Numbered from the stretch's first letter, positions 7,331 to 16,241 are shown. The stretch is DNA of 64,000 nucleotides from Rhodoferax_B sp049316285 (GCF_049316285.1 NZ_JBMOXA010000018.1:27298-91297); one strand, 5' to 3'. The notes: generated by a model from the letters alone, not told the origin. Program-made: numbers and translations.

Positions 7331-8821
7331 TTAACCCGTGGAACTCTTGGCCACCGGCGCCGTTTCACGCAGTTGCAATGCCGCCACCAGCGCCACCACA
7401 CACAGCCCGGCCAGTAGCATGAAAGTCTCGTTGAAGGCGGCCAGGCGTTCGGGACTGGTGACTGGGTTGGCAAACGAATCGCCATGGGCCGCCAGGCGCC
7501 ACTCCAGCACGATGCCGCAAAGGCTCACCCCGCTGGCGCCACCCAGCATGCGCAAGAAGTTGATGGTGCTGGACGCCTGCGGAATCAGCGCTTTGTCCAG
7601 CGGCCGCATGGCGCCCAGGTTGAGCGATGGCAGGATGAAGCCCAGGCCAATGCGCCCCAAGGTCACCCAAACCACCAGCCACCAGGCGGCACTGGTCAGC
7701 GTCACCGTGGCCATGAGCGCAAACGATAACGCCAACAGCGCCACACCAATACTCACCAGCAGATAAGTGGGATGACGGTCGGCCAGGCGGCCCACGCCCG
7801 CAATGGTGAAGGCCAGCACGATGCCGGCTGGCAGCAGCGTGGTGCCCACATAAGACGCCGATAAATGCAGGCCCACCTGCATGTACACCGGCAGCAGGTA
7901 GGTGGAGCCAAACAGCGCCGTGCCGTAGATCACCGCCACGATGCTGCCCATGCTGAACTGGCGGTAACTGAAGAGGTGCAGGTTCATCAGCGCGGTGCCG
8001 CCAAGTGCTGCCAAGCGGCGCTGCCAGGCGATGAACCCGACCACTGCGCAGACGGCACCGGCCAATAGCAGACCGGCCGTCCAGCCACCACTGTCGCGCA
8101 GCGCCACCATGCCGTTGAGCAAACACAGGGTGCCCGCCGTGGCCAGCAGCATGCCGCGCCAGTCCAACCCCGCGCCATCACGGTTGGCGGCAGTGCCGCC
8201 TGGTGTGGTCGTGGGCACGAACTTGTAGGCCAGCCAGAAAGACGCCAGGCAAAACGGCACCACCATGAAGAAGATAGAGCGCCAGCCAAACAAATCCACC
8301 AGCACGCCCCCAATGCTCGGCCCAATGGCCGGCGCCAGCACCACCCCCATGCCAAACAGGCCGCTGGCGCGCCCCTGCTCGTGGGGCTGGAAGGCGCGCA
8401 GAATGATGATCGCTGGTATCGGTTGCACCACCCCCGCCGCCAGCCCTTCGGCCACACGCGCGAACAGCACAATGCCGTAATGGTTGGTCAAGCCGCCGAG
8501 CACGCCACCCCCGAGCAGCAGCCACATACACCCCACATAGGTGCGGCGATAACCGAAACGTCCCAACAACCAGGGTGTGGTGAGCATGGACACCGTCATC
8601 GCCACCATGAAACCCGAGGTGACCCACTGCGCGCGTGACTGGCCCAACGAAAAGTGATGGCTCATGTCGGGAATGGCCACGTTGACGATGGTCGACGACA
8701 TGATGGACGCCATGGTGCCAATCATCACCGAGATCAACAGCAGCCAGCGGTAACGCTCGCCGTAGCGGGCGCGCAGGGCTTCGACAGAGGACGACGCGGT
8801 GGATGAGGTGACGGAGCTCAA
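7331..8821 (-). CDS. MFS multidrug efflux transporter (DHA2/EmrB-QacA family)
   Basis: 496 aa with about 14 predicted membrane spans starting at residue 27, the DHA2 layout. The loop after the second span has the MFS signature (LLGRFGYRRTYVG) and span five carries the antiporter motif region (GMGVVLAPAIGPSIGGVLVD). It is therefore a proton-driven inner-membrane drug exporter; the substrate cannot be read from sequence. The first 20 residues are polar and Ser-rich. No membrane-fusion (EmrA) or outer-membrane partner is encoded beside it, so it probably works alone. The 117 bp upstream of it hold no gene. Confidence 0.9.
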   Translation of the reverse strand: MSSVTSSTASSSVEALRARYGERYRWLLLISVMIGTMASIMSSTIVNVAIPDMSHHFSLGQSRAQWVTSGFMVAMTVSMLTTPWLLGRFGYRRTYVGCMWLLLGGGVLGGLTNHYGIVLFARVAEGLAAGVVQPIPAIIILRAFQPHEQGRASGLFGMGVVLAPAIGPSIGGVLVDLFGWRSIFFMVVPFCLASFWLAYKFVPTTTPGGTAANRDGAGLDWRGMLLATAGTLCLLNGMVALRDSGGWTAGLLLAGAVCAVVGFIAWQRRLAALGGTALMNLHLFSYRQFSMGSIVAVIYGTALFGSTYLLPVYMQVGLHLSASYVGTTLLPAGIVLAFTIAGVGRLADRHPTYLLVSIGVALLALSFALMATVTLTSAAWWLVVWVTLGRIGLGFILPSLNLGAMRPLDKALIPQASSTINFLRMLGGASGVSLCGIVLEWRLAAHGDSFANPVTSPERLAAFNETFMLLAGLCVVALVAALQLRETAPVAKSSTG

Positions 8822-8938
8822 AAATGGCGGCTCTCGCGGCGTGGCGTATTCGGCGGCATGGGCCCAGCCGGCGCGAGGAGACTGAAAGCTAAAGCACTGA
8901 TGATAGGACTTTCGGCCGAAGGCTGCTGGTCACGGGCA

Positions 8939-10453
8939 TCATCCCTTCAACGCAAAAAACGCGCGCATGCGCTGTAGCAGGTCTGCGGGACGTGTTTGGC
9001 CATTGCTGGCGGCACTCTGCTCCAGGCGCGCGTCAGTGGCTGCTTTGCGTTGGGCCAGCACCTGGGCCACTTCCTGCGCCAGGTCGGGGCGGGCATTAAG
9101 CACCTCGGCAAAGCCTTCTTTGTCGAGCCGGTAACACTCCACATCGGTACGCGCAATCACCGTGGCGCTGCGCGGGGCGCCGGTGAGCAGCCCCATTTCA
9201 CCGAAGAAGTTACCGTCGCGCAATTCCGCCACCACGGTTCGGCCTTGCGGGCCATCGATCACCACTTCGGCCTCGCCGCGCACGATGAGGTAGAGCCAGT
9301 GCGCCACCGCGCCCTGGCGCGTGATCGTGCCACCCGCAGCAAACGGTGCGTGCACCAGGTGGCTGGCCAGCATGGCGTGTTCGGCTTCGCTCAGGCTGGC
9401 AAACAGTGCCACGCTGCGGATGGCGGCGAGCCGTTTGGCGTTCTCTCGGCGCTCGCCGGCGCTGCGCCAGTTGTCGTCTTCGTTCATCATCAGCCGCTCT
9501 TCCAGCGGCATGCCCAGGCGTATGCCTTCGCGGGCCAACGCGGCCAGCGCGTGTATGCGCACGGCGGAATCGCTAGGGTCATCGAACTGCGGGTCGGTCA
9601 GCCAATAACGCAGGCCGTAACGGCCGAAGCCGGGCGACATGTCCAGCAATACCGCGTTCGGTGGCGGCTGTGTGGCCACGCGCTGCAGGCCAGCGTCCAC
9701 CACGGCGTTCTCCAGCGTTTGCAGCACCTGGCTGGGTGCGGCATGGCTATCCACGTTGAAATACACCCAGCGGCGCCACACCAAGGGCGCTTCGGCGGTG
9801 CGGCGCAGCACACGAAAGCGGTTTTTCATGAGCCAACTATTGGGCACCACCACGGTCTCGCGGTTGCGCGTCAGGATTTCGGTATAGCGCCAGCGCACAT
9901 CGACCACGCGGCCGCTGAGTTCGTCCAGGTAGACCCACTCACCGACACGCAGCGAGTGGTCGAGCTGCAGCATCACGCCGCCCATGATGTTGCCCAGTGT
10001 GTCCTGCATGGCAAAGGCGAGCACCGCCGTTAACACGGCCGAGGTGGCGAAGAGCTGCGAGGCGTCCACCCCCAGCAGGCGCAACCAGAGCAGCAGCCAA
10101 CCAAGGGACAGGCCCATCATGCTCAGGTCGTGCGCGATACGCGGCACCTGCAAACCAAGGCCCGGCAGCATCCAGCGGAACAGGGCCAGCGTGGCGATCT
10201 GTATGACCGCCCACACCGTCAGCAAGGTGCTCGCGTTGCGCAACAATTCTGCGGCCAGCGGCGCATTAAAGGCAGCGGCGGTCACGGCCACGGATTGCAG
10301 CAGCACCGTGAGCAGCAACAAAACCCAACTCGCGCGCAGGCCGCTGCGCAATGCGGGGCGCCACACCTGCAAGGCCAAAGCCAGCAACGTGGCCATGCCG
10401 GCCAACCACAGCAGTTCCGAACGAACGAGTGCTTGGCTGGCGTCTGGCATCAA
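8939..10453 (-). CDS. MscS-type mechanosensitive channel fused to a cyclic-nucleotide-binding domain
   Basis: 504 aa. Residues 10-150 form four to five membrane spans; the pore helix and MscS beta domain follow (TAVLAFAMQDTLGNIMGGV, then VGEWVYLDELSGRVVDVRWRYTEI, about 140-300). From about residue 350 there is a cNMP-binding beta barrel with the phosphate cassette FFGEMGLLTGAPRSATV. This fusion predicts an inner-membrane ion channel gated or tuned by cAMP or cGMP, as in the bacterial bCNG family. The start MMPD could be either methionine. It stands alone on the reverse strand. Confidence 0.9.
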   Translation of the reverse strand: MMPDASQALVRSELLWLAGMATLLALALQVWRPALRSGLRASWVLLLLTVLLQSVAVTAAAFNAPLAAELLRNASTLLTVWAVIQIATLALFRWMLPGLGLQVPRIAHDLSMMGLSLGWLLLWLRLLGVDASQLFATSAVLTAVLAFAMQDTLGNIMGGVMLQLDHSLRVGEWVYLDELSGRVVDVRWRYTEILTRNRETVVVPNSWLMKNRFRVLRRTAEAPLVWRRWVYFNVDSHAAPSQVLQTLENAVVDAGLQRVATQPPPNAVLLDMSPGFGRYGLRYWLTDPQFDDPSDSAVRIHALAALAREGIRLGMPLEERLMMNEDDNWRSAGERRENAKRLAAIRSVALFASLSEAEHAMLASHLVHAPFAAGGTITRQGAVAHWLYLIVRGEAEVVIDGPQGRTVVAELRDGNFFGEMGLLTGAPRSATVIARTDVECYRLDKEGFAEVLNARPDLAQEVAQVLAQRKAATDARLEQSAASNGQTRPADLLQRMRAFFALKG

Positions 10454-10505
10454 AGCTTCCGCGTGATGTGTCAGTCAAACCGATGAAGTGAGCGCGAGAG
10501 CTTTT

Positions 10506-10697
10506 TCAGCTGCGCGGTTCAGACCACAGCTTGCCGCCGGTGGCCCAGTTGTGGCGTTGGATGTCGGTGATGATGATGTCTACCGACTCGGGCGAGCCGC
10601 CGAGAATTTCCACCGAGACACGGGTGATTTCTTCGACCAGCTTTTTCTTCTGCTCGACGGTACGGCCTTCCATCATTTCGACGTGGTAGGTGGGCAT
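10506..10697 (-). CDS. 4-oxalocrotonate tautomerase family enzyme
   Basis: 63 aa, the usual size for a 4-OT monomer. Pro2 after the start methionine (MPTYHVEMMEG) becomes the catalytic N-terminal proline, and the QKKKLVEEITRV helix and late Asn-Trp (RHNWATGG) agree with the family. Such enzymes tautomerise unsaturated 2-oxo acids in aromatic meta-cleavage, but no other catabolic genes are adjacent, so the physiological substrate is unknown. A ribosome-binding site (AAGGAG) sits just before the ATG. Confidence 0.9.
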   Translation of the reverse strand: MPTYHVEMMEGRTVEQKKKLVEEITRVSVEILGGSPESVDIIITDIQRHNWATGGKLWSEPRS

Positions 10698-10812
10698 GGA
10701 CTAACTCCTTGATGTAGAGATGGTGACAAAAATGGATGCAGATGCATGTTTACAGATGATAGGAGCAGTCCACAGGTTTCGGTGCGCTCATGCCCAAACC
10801 GCATCCACGCGT

Positions 10813-11049
10813 TCACTCATCCGCTTTTGGTGTAATGCCCTGCGCGCTGGCACAACGCTGGCAAATACACTGCAGCCCACGCTTGGATGCGGGCACCTGG
10901 GCCAGCGCGGCGGCCGAAATGATCTGGCTAAAGCACCAGCAAGGCTCGGCCGGCTCGCCAGTAGCCTGGGCTTTCACCTGTGCACAGAGGTTTTGCTCGC
11001 CGCAGATAGGGCACAGCGCGGCGGGCGGCGTTGGAAGGTAAGTGGACAT
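10813..11049 (-). CDS. Cysteine-rich CWC family protein
   Basis: 78 aa from the ATG at 11049. Cysteines are arranged as CPICG near the N-terminus, a central PCWCF that gives the CWC family its name, and CICQRC near the end, all typical of a small metal-binding (zinc-ribbon-like) protein. Function is unknown. The frame is open further upstream, but the extra 15 residues are not part of the family. It lies 115 bp upstream of the tautomerase gene on the same strand and diverges from the gene at 11225. Confidence 0.8.
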   Translation of the reverse strand: MSTYLPTPPAALCPICGEQNLCAQVKAQATGEPAEPCWCFSQIISAAALAQVPASKRGLQCICQRCASAQGITPKADE

Positions 11050-11224
11050 ACGGGCCCCAAAAAAAAGCCAAAACCGGACAGAAAACGGTCGCACGGGGCA
11101 ACGCAGGCCTGCGTAGTTTCCCTGATCCCAAGATCTGTTTTGTCATTCTTTAAACTCAATGACTTGTGCATCCAGTTACAAGTGAGCAACATAGCGTAGC
11201 CTGCCGATTCGAAATGAGGAATTC

Positions 11225-11992
11225 GTGTTTTTTTTGCAGCCGGTGAGGAGACCAAGACTTTTGTGTGCCGCCATAACGGTCATGGCGGCGCTCGCCAGTC
11301 CGGCCCTGGCCGCCACCGTTGATGTCACACAAGGCAATGTTTACTCGCCAGCCGGCACCCTAGACCTCAAAACCGGAGACGAAGCGGCACAGGAAGCGGC
11401 TAACGCAGCAGCCGCGGCCCATGGCATCACGGAGGCCATGTCCACCCCCCGCCCTGCCACCGCCAACAAGCCGAGTAACAGCAGCACCCCCACCTCGCCC
11501 GCGAGCAAAGAAACCGCCAGCGCAGCCACCCCGGCAAAACCCGTAGATCTGGACCTTGGCCGTGCGGTGCGCGACGCCACCAAGCCTTTACGGGAAGAGT
11601 TGGCGCGCTCAGCTGTAGGTGAAGCCGTGCGTGGTCTTGCCACTGACGATCAGATCGATGAAGGCACTACCGGTGATGAGGCTGCGGGCCGGCGCCGCAG
11701 TTGGGAGGGCCCACAAGGCTCCTCAGAGTTGGAAAATGGCGGCCGCCCACGCACCGAAGCAGAGATGGCGAGCGACAAGGTCAAGGTCGCGTTTCTCTTG
11801 CAGGCCTTGCTCCACGAAGTGGCCCCCTGGGTAGTAGCGGCCGGCGTGCTGTATGTGTTGTTTTACACGCTGCGCCTGTTGCTGGCTTTTCGCCGCCGCA
11901 GCAAGGCCGAAAAACGTGAGCGCCGTCGGCAACATGAACGCCGCCGCAGCCAGGCTCCCGCCAGCTCACGTGGCACACCCACGCAGCACTGA
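11225..11992 (+). CDS. Exported/membrane protein of unknown function
   Basis: 255 aa from a GTG start that has AGGA four bases upstream. Residues 1-29 look like a signal peptide ending in ALA-AT. The middle (50-180) is Ala/Ser/Thr/Pro-rich and probably disordered; residues 192-222 contain a hydrophobic span (APWVVAAGVLYVLFYTLRLL), followed by a very basic Arg/Lys-rich tail. The layout suggests an extracytoplasmic disordered region anchored by a C-terminal span with a cytoplasmic basic tail. I recognise no domain. It ends before a strong hairpin shared with the convergent glcB. Confidence 0.6.
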   Translation: MFFLQPVRRPRLLCAAITVMAALASPALAATVDVTQGNVYSPAGTLDLKTGDEAAQEAANAAAAAHGITEAMSTPRPATANKPSNSSTPTSPASKETASAATPAKPVDLDLGRAVRDATKPLREELARSAVGEAVRGLATDDQIDEGTTGDEAAGRRRSWEGPQGSSELENGGRPRTEAEMASDKVKVAFLLQALLHEVAPWVVAAGVLYVLFYTLRLLLAFRRRSKAEKRERRRQHERRRSQAPASSRGTPTQH

Positions 11993-12013
11993 AAAATCTC
12001 ACGCCTAAAACAC

Positions 12014-12070
12014 TTCAAGCGCTCTACATAAAAGCAGCGGCAGCTATTAATTCAATAGCTGCCGCTGTTC
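12014..12070. terminator. Perfect palindrome between convergent genes (terminator and repeat copy 2)
   Basis: AGCGGCAGCTATT (12036-12048) pairs perfectly with AATAGCTGCCGCT (12054-12066) across a 5-base loop, then GTTCTTTT follows. It can terminate the gene ending at 11992 and, on the other strand, glcB ending at 12094. Together with the AAGCGC tract at 12017 it also belongs to the intergenic repeat family seen at 6469, 16242 and 17482. Confidence 0.65.
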
Positions 12071-12093
12071 TTTTGGAAGCGCCGTTTAAAGCC

Positions 12094-14274
12094 TTATGAC
12101 GGCTGCCCGGCCTTGACCTTGAGGCGCCAGGCGTGCAGCAGCGGCTCGGTGTAGCCGCTAGGCTGGGCCATGCCCTTGAACACCAGGTCGGTGGCGGCCT
12201 TGTAGGCTGCGGACTGGTCGAAACGACCGGCCATTTTTTGGTACAGCGGATCGTCGGCATTCTGCTCGTCCACAACGGCAGCCATGCGTTCAAACGTGGC
12301 CTTGACCTGCTCGGCGCTGACCACGCCGTGGTGCAGCCAGTTGGCCATGTGCTGGCTGCTGATGCGCAGCGTGGCGCGGTCTTCCATCAGGCCGACGTTG
12401 TGGATGTCGGGCACCTTGGAGCAGCCCACGCCCTGGTCGATCCAGCGCACCACATAGCCCAGAATGCCTTGGGCGTTGTTCTCCAGCTCTTCCTGCTTGG
12501 CGGCGTCGCTCCAGGTCGGCACGGCCGTCACCGGAATTTGCAGCAGCGCGTTCAAGATGTTGTCGCGCTCGGCATCGGCGTTGGTCTTTTCCAGCTCTTT
12601 CTGCACCTCGGCCACGTTCACGCGGTGGTAGTGCAAGGCGTGCAGCGTGGCGGCCGTGGGGCTGGGCACCCAGGCGGTGTTGGCACCGGCCTTGGGGTGG
12701 GCAATCTTTTGCTCCAGCATGGCCGCCATCAGATCAGGCATGGCCCACATGCCCTTGCCAATTTGTGCACGGCCACGCAGGCCGCAGTTCAGGCCCACCA
12801 GCACATTGTTCTTCTCGTAGGCGGCAATCCAGGCGCTGGACTTCATGTCACCCTTGCGGATCATGGGGCCGGCCAACATGGCGGTGTGCATCTCGTCGCC
12901 GGTGCGGTCCAGGAAGCCGGTGTTGATGAAGGCCACACGTGCGCTGGCCGCCGCAATACAGGCCTTGAGGTTGACGCTGGTGCGGCGCTCTTCGTCCATG
13001 ATGCCCAGCTTCACGGTGTTGGCGGGCAGGCCCAGCACTTGTTCCACACGCGTGAACAGTTCGCAGGCAAATGCCACTTCGGCCGGGCCGTGCATCTTGG
13101 GTTTGACGATATAGACCGAGCCCGTGCGCGAGTTGCCCTTGCGCTGCAGGTCGTGCATGGCGATGGTCACGGTGACCATGGCGTCCAGAATGCCTTCGGG
13201 GATTTCCTTGCCGTTGCCGTACAACACGGCGGGGTTGGTCATCAGGTGGCCGACGTTGCGCACAAACATGAGCGAGCGGCCATGCAGCTTGACCTCGCCG
13301 CCCTTGGCTGCCGTGTAGACGCGGTCCGGGTTCAAGCTGCGCGTGAAGGTTTTGCCGCCCTTGCTCACGCTCTCGGTCAACGTGCCCTTTTGGATACCCA
13401 GCCAGTTGCTGTAGGCCAGCACCTTGTCATCGGCATCAACCACGGCCACGGAGTCTTCGAGGTCAAGAATGGTCGAGAGTGCGGCTTCCAGCACGATGTC
13501 GCTGACACCGGCCGCGTCGCTTTTGCCAATCGGCGTGCTGCGGTTGATCTGGATGTCCAGGTGCAAGCCGTTATGCACCAGCAAGATGGACGTGGGCTGC
13601 GCCGCATCGCCCAGATAAGCTATGAACTGCGCCGGGTTGGCCAGTGCCACATCTTTGTCGCCCAGCGACACCAGCAGTTGGCCGTCGACCACTTTGTAGG
13701 CGGTGGAGTATTTGTGCGAGCCATCGGCCAAGGGCGTGGCCTGGTCGAGCACGTCGCGCGCGAAGGCGATGACGTTGGCACCGCGCACCGGGTTGTAGCC
13801 GCTGCCTTTTTCTGCACCATTGGCTTCGGAGATGGCGTCGGTGCCGTAAAGCGCGTCGTACAGCGAGCCCCAGCGGGCGTTGGCGGCGTTCAGCGCGTAG
13901 CGCGCATTCAGTACCGGCACCACCAGTTGCGGGCCGGCTTGCACGGCCAATTCGGCATCAACATTTGCCGTGGTGGCGGTAAACGAGGCAGGCGGCGGCA
14001 CCAGGTAGCCAATTTTCTCCAGGAAAGCGCGGTAGGCCGGCATGTCGGCAATCGGGCCGGGGTGCGCCGTGTGCCAGGCATCCAGCTCGGTTTGCAGGCG
14101 GTCGCGCTCGGCCAGCAGGGCGATGTTTTTCGGCGCCAGGTCACGCACGATGGCGTCGAAACCTTGCCAGAAGGTGGCGCTGGCCACACCGGTGCCGGGC
14201 AGCACTTGTTCTTCGACAAAGTTGTAGAGGTTGCTGGCAACTTGCAGATCGCCGGTGGGGGTGCGGGTGCTCAT
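12094..14274 (-). CDS. glcB: Malate synthase G
   Basis: 726 aa from the ATG at 14274 (GGAAGG ribosome-binding site upstream). Condenses glyoxylate with acetyl-CoA to malate in the cytosol. Length and domain content match isoform G, which is about 200 residues longer than isoform A. The mid-protein motif KLGIMDEERRTSVNLKACI and the SKVPDIHNVGLMEDRATLRISSQ region are characteristic. No glc operon or isocitrate lyase lies nearby. An IclR-family regulator gene is immediately upstream on the same strand, 147 bp away, and the gap holds a clear inverted repeat, so IclR control is plausible. Confidence 0.96.
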   Translation of the reverse strand: MSTRTPTGDLQVASNLYNFVEEQVLPGTGVASATFWQGFDAIVRDLAPKNIALLAERDRLQTELDAWHTAHPGPIADMPAYRAFLEKIGYLVPPPASFTATTANVDAELAVQAGPQLVVPVLNARYALNAANARWGSLYDALYGTDAISEANGAEKGSGYNPVRGANVIAFARDVLDQATPLADGSHKYSTAYKVVDGQLLVSLGDKDVALANPAQFIAYLGDAAQPTSILLVHNGLHLDIQINRSTPIGKSDAAGVSDIVLEAALSTILDLEDSVAVVDADDKVLAYSNWLGIQKGTLTESVSKGGKTFTRSLNPDRVYTAAKGGEVKLHGRSLMFVRNVGHLMTNPAVLYGNGKEIPEGILDAMVTVTIAMHDLQRKGNSRTGSVYIVKPKMHGPAEVAFACELFTRVEQVLGLPANTVKLGIMDEERRTSVNLKACIAAASARVAFINTGFLDRTGDEMHTAMLAGPMIRKGDMKSSAWIAAYEKNNVLVGLNCGLRGRAQIGKGMWAMPDLMAAMLEQKIAHPKAGANTAWVPSPTAATLHALHYHRVNVAEVQKELEKTNADAERDNILNALLQIPVTAVPTWSDAAKQEELENNAQGILGYVVRWIDQGVGCSKVPDIHNVGLMEDRATLRISSQHMANWLHHGVVSAEQVKATFERMAAVVDEQNADDPLYQKMAGRFDQSAAYKAATDLVFKGMAQPSGYTEPLLHAWRLKVKAGQPS

Positions 14275-14379
14275 GAAAGGACCTTCCGAAAGTAGAAAAA
14301 CAAATCTGTTCTGGCACAAAGCCGGTGCACTGCACCTTGCTCAGGCGGCATGTGCTACTTTATTCGAACCTTGAACACG

Positions 14380-14406
14380 TATTAATGATGGAAATTGCCA
14401 TTAATA
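14380..14406 (-). promoter_or_regulatory. Inverted repeat upstream of glcB, candidate operator
   Basis: TATTAATG (14380-14387) and CATTAATA (14399-14406) form an 8-bp perfect inverted repeat with an 11-base spacer, about 105 bp upstream of the glcB start. A weak -10-like TAAAGT lies downstream on the reverse strand. A role as regulator-binding site is inference. Confidence 0.4.
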
Positions 14407-14421
14407 AGTGACAAAAAGATA

Positions 14422-15165
14422 CTAAATCTGCCCCGTCAACCGGCGTGCTGCCGCCAATACCGGCGCCAGATGGTCCAGTGTGTAGCGGTGGGCTGGCATG
14501 GTGAGTGTGAGCGCAGCAGCTAACGTGCCATCGGATTTAAACACCGGGGCGGAGATGCCGGCGAGTTCCGCACTGCGGTCGCCCACCAAGGCGCAGTAAC
14601 CGTCAACCCTAACCTGGGCCAAAAGCGCACGGTCGGATGCGGGCACTTTGGCTTGTGGGCCGGCAAAAGCCATCAGCACCCGCGCGCCAGCCCCGCGGTC
14701 GGCCGGCAGCAAATCACCGGCTTTCACGTGGTCGCGAATCGGGTGTGGTGAATCGACGCGGTAAAGGCATAGGCGGCTACGGTGGGCCGCGTCGCCGCGC
14801 AACACGTGATACGCCGCGCTTTCGCCGGTGGCGGCCACCAGGTCTTGCAACACCGGCAGCACCAGGTGGTCGAGTTGCGCGGTGCCTGCCCTGGCGTAGA
14901 TGGCGTGCAGCCGGGCAACTTCCACACCCAGCGCGTAGCGCCCATCCTCCAGCCGCTGAATGAAGCGCGCATGTTCAAGCGAGGCGAGCAAACGCAAGGC
15001 CGTGCTTTTATAAAGCTGCGTGCGCGCCGCCAATTCGGCCAGGCTCAACGCCTGGTCGCCGGCGCGGAATGCGGCCAGCAGCGTCAAGGCGCGATCGACT
15101 GCGGCGGCGCCGCCGGGGGCGGCATGGTCGTCGGCAACGGAGGCGGTGAGGGCTTTACGCGGCAT
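14422..15165 (-). CDS. IclR-family transcriptional regulator
   Basis: 247 aa. N-terminal winged helix-turn-helix (about residues 18-80: AAVDRALTLLAAF, then SLAELAARTQLYKSTALRLLASLE with the RYALG wing), then the effector-binding domain of the IclR family (from about 90 to the end, with GESAAYHVLRGD and AGISAPVFKSDG). It sits between glcB (same strand, downstream) and the divergent HMG-CoA lyase gene. The 129-bp divergent gap contains two perfect copies of an inverted repeat at 15237-15273, the likely binding sites, so this protein probably controls the lyase operon, itself and perhaps glcB. Confidence 0.92.
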   Translation of the reverse strand: MPRKALTASVADDHAAPGGAAAVDRALTLLAAFRAGDQALSLAELAARTQLYKSTALRLLASLEHARFIQRLEDGRYALGVEVARLHAIYARAGTAQLDHLVLPVLQDLVAATGESAAYHVLRGDAAHRSRLCLYRVDSPHPIRDHVKAGDLLPADRGAGARVLMAFAGPQAKVPASDRALLAQVRVDGYCALVGDRSAELAGISAPVFKSDGTLAAALTLTMPAHRYTLDHLAPVLAAARRLTGQI

Positions 15166-15236
15166 TGAAGTGGCTAGGCAGGGAGATTGGCGCCAAGATT
15201 GACGGCAGAACGGTGCTCTGGTGTAATTCGGGCGAC

Positions 15237-15273
15237 GTTCTATTTATTAGAACATGGTTCTATAAGATAGAAC
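15237..15273. promoter_or_regulatory. Two tandem perfect operators between iclR-type gene and HMG-CoA lyase
   Basis: GTTCTA-N5-TAGAAC occurs twice, at 15237-15253 and 15257-15273, with centres exactly 20 bp apart (two helical turns). The second copy overlaps a -10-like TATAAG at 15261. The pair lies 22 bp before the lyase start codon and 72 bp before the regulator start. Confidence 0.8.
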
Positions 15274-15294
15274 AGTCCCTTTTTAAAGCTCTGC

Positions 15295-16230
15295 ATGTCT
15301 TCAGCCACACCCCCCCAAGTCCTGATCAGCGAAGTTGGCCCGCGCGACGGCCTGCAATCGGTCAAAGCCAGCATGCCCACGGCTGCCAAGCTGCGCTGGA
15401 TAGATGCACTTTATGCCGCCGGCCTGCGTGAGATCGAGGTCGCATCCTTCGTGCCTGCCAAGCTGCTGCCGCAAATGGCCGATGCCGCCGAGGTGGTGCG
15501 CCACGCCATCACGCTGCCGGGCCTGGTGGTGATGGCGCTGGTGCCCAACCGCAAGGGCGCGCAGGCCGCGCTGGAGGCTGGGGTACACAAGCTCACCATG
15601 CCGGTGTCGGCCAGCCGCGCCCACTCGCTGGCCAACGTGCGCAAAACACCAGAAGAAATGGTGGACGAGGTGCGCGCCATTTCCGAGCTGCGCCGCCAAA
15701 TGGCACCCCAGGTTTTGCTGGAAGCCGGCATCTCCACCGCGTTTGGTTGCACGCTGCAGGGCCTGGTGCCGGAGGACGAAGTCATCGCGCTGGCCGTGCA
15801 ATGTGTGGCGGCGGGCGCGGATGAGTCCGGCCTGTCGGACACCGTGGGCTACGCCAACCCGGCCCAGGTGCGCCGCCTGTTCAAACGCCTGCGCGCCGAA
15901 TTAGGCGACAAGGCCGGCGCCGCCCACATGCACAACACCCGCGGCCTGGGGCTGGCCAATTGCCTGGCCGCGCTGGAAGAAGGTGTGACCACGTTTGATG
16001 CCTCTTTGGGCGGCCTGGGTGGCTGCCCCTACGCACCGGGTGCCTCGGGCAACGTGGTCACCGAAGATCTGGTGTTCATGCTGGAGGCCATGGGTGTGCG
16101 CACCGGCGTCGACATCAACCGCCTGATCGCCGCACGCGCGCCGCTGATGGCCGGGCTGCCGGGCGAGCCGGTGTACGGCATGACGCCCGAGGCGGGCTTG
16201 CCCAAGGGTTTGGGCCAACCCGTGCTCTAG
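15295..16230 (+). CDS. Hydroxymethylglutaryl-CoA lyase
   Basis: 311 aa. Cleaves 3-hydroxy-3-methylglutaryl-CoA to acetoacetate and acetyl-CoA, the last step of leucine breakdown. The TIM-barrel motif SEVGPRDGLQ (residues 12-21), the metal-binding HMHNTRG and the catalytic-cysteine signature GLGGCPYAPGASGN are all present. Close relatives cleave citramalyl-CoA or other 3-hydroxyacyl-CoAs, so substrate is not certain. The downstream CoA-transferase (60 bp away) could supply the CoA ester. Two operators for the divergent IclR regulator overlap its promoter. No convincing ribosome-binding site precedes the ATG. Confidence 0.9.
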   Translation: MSSATPPQVLISEVGPRDGLQSVKASMPTAAKLRWIDALYAAGLREIEVASFVPAKLLPQMADAAEVVRHAITLPGLVVMALVPNRKGAQAALEAGVHKLTMPVSASRAHSLANVRKTPEEMVDEVRAISELRRQMAPQVLLEAGISTAFGCTLQGLVPEDEVIALAVQCVAAGADESGLSDTVGYANPAQVRRLFKRLRAELGDKAGAAHMHNTRGLGLANCLAALEEGVTTFDASLGGLGGCPYAPGASGNVVTEDLVFMLEAMGVRTGVDINRLIAARAPLMAGLPGEPVYGMTPEAGLPKGLGQPVL

Positions 16231-16241
16231 CGCTTTCTGCA

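Noticed and set aside
12133..14295. Long forward ORF opposite glcB (720 codons)
   Set aside because: It is antisense to a well-conserved malate synthase, is low-complexity and His/Gly/Val-rich, and is a common artefact of GC-rich third-codon positions.
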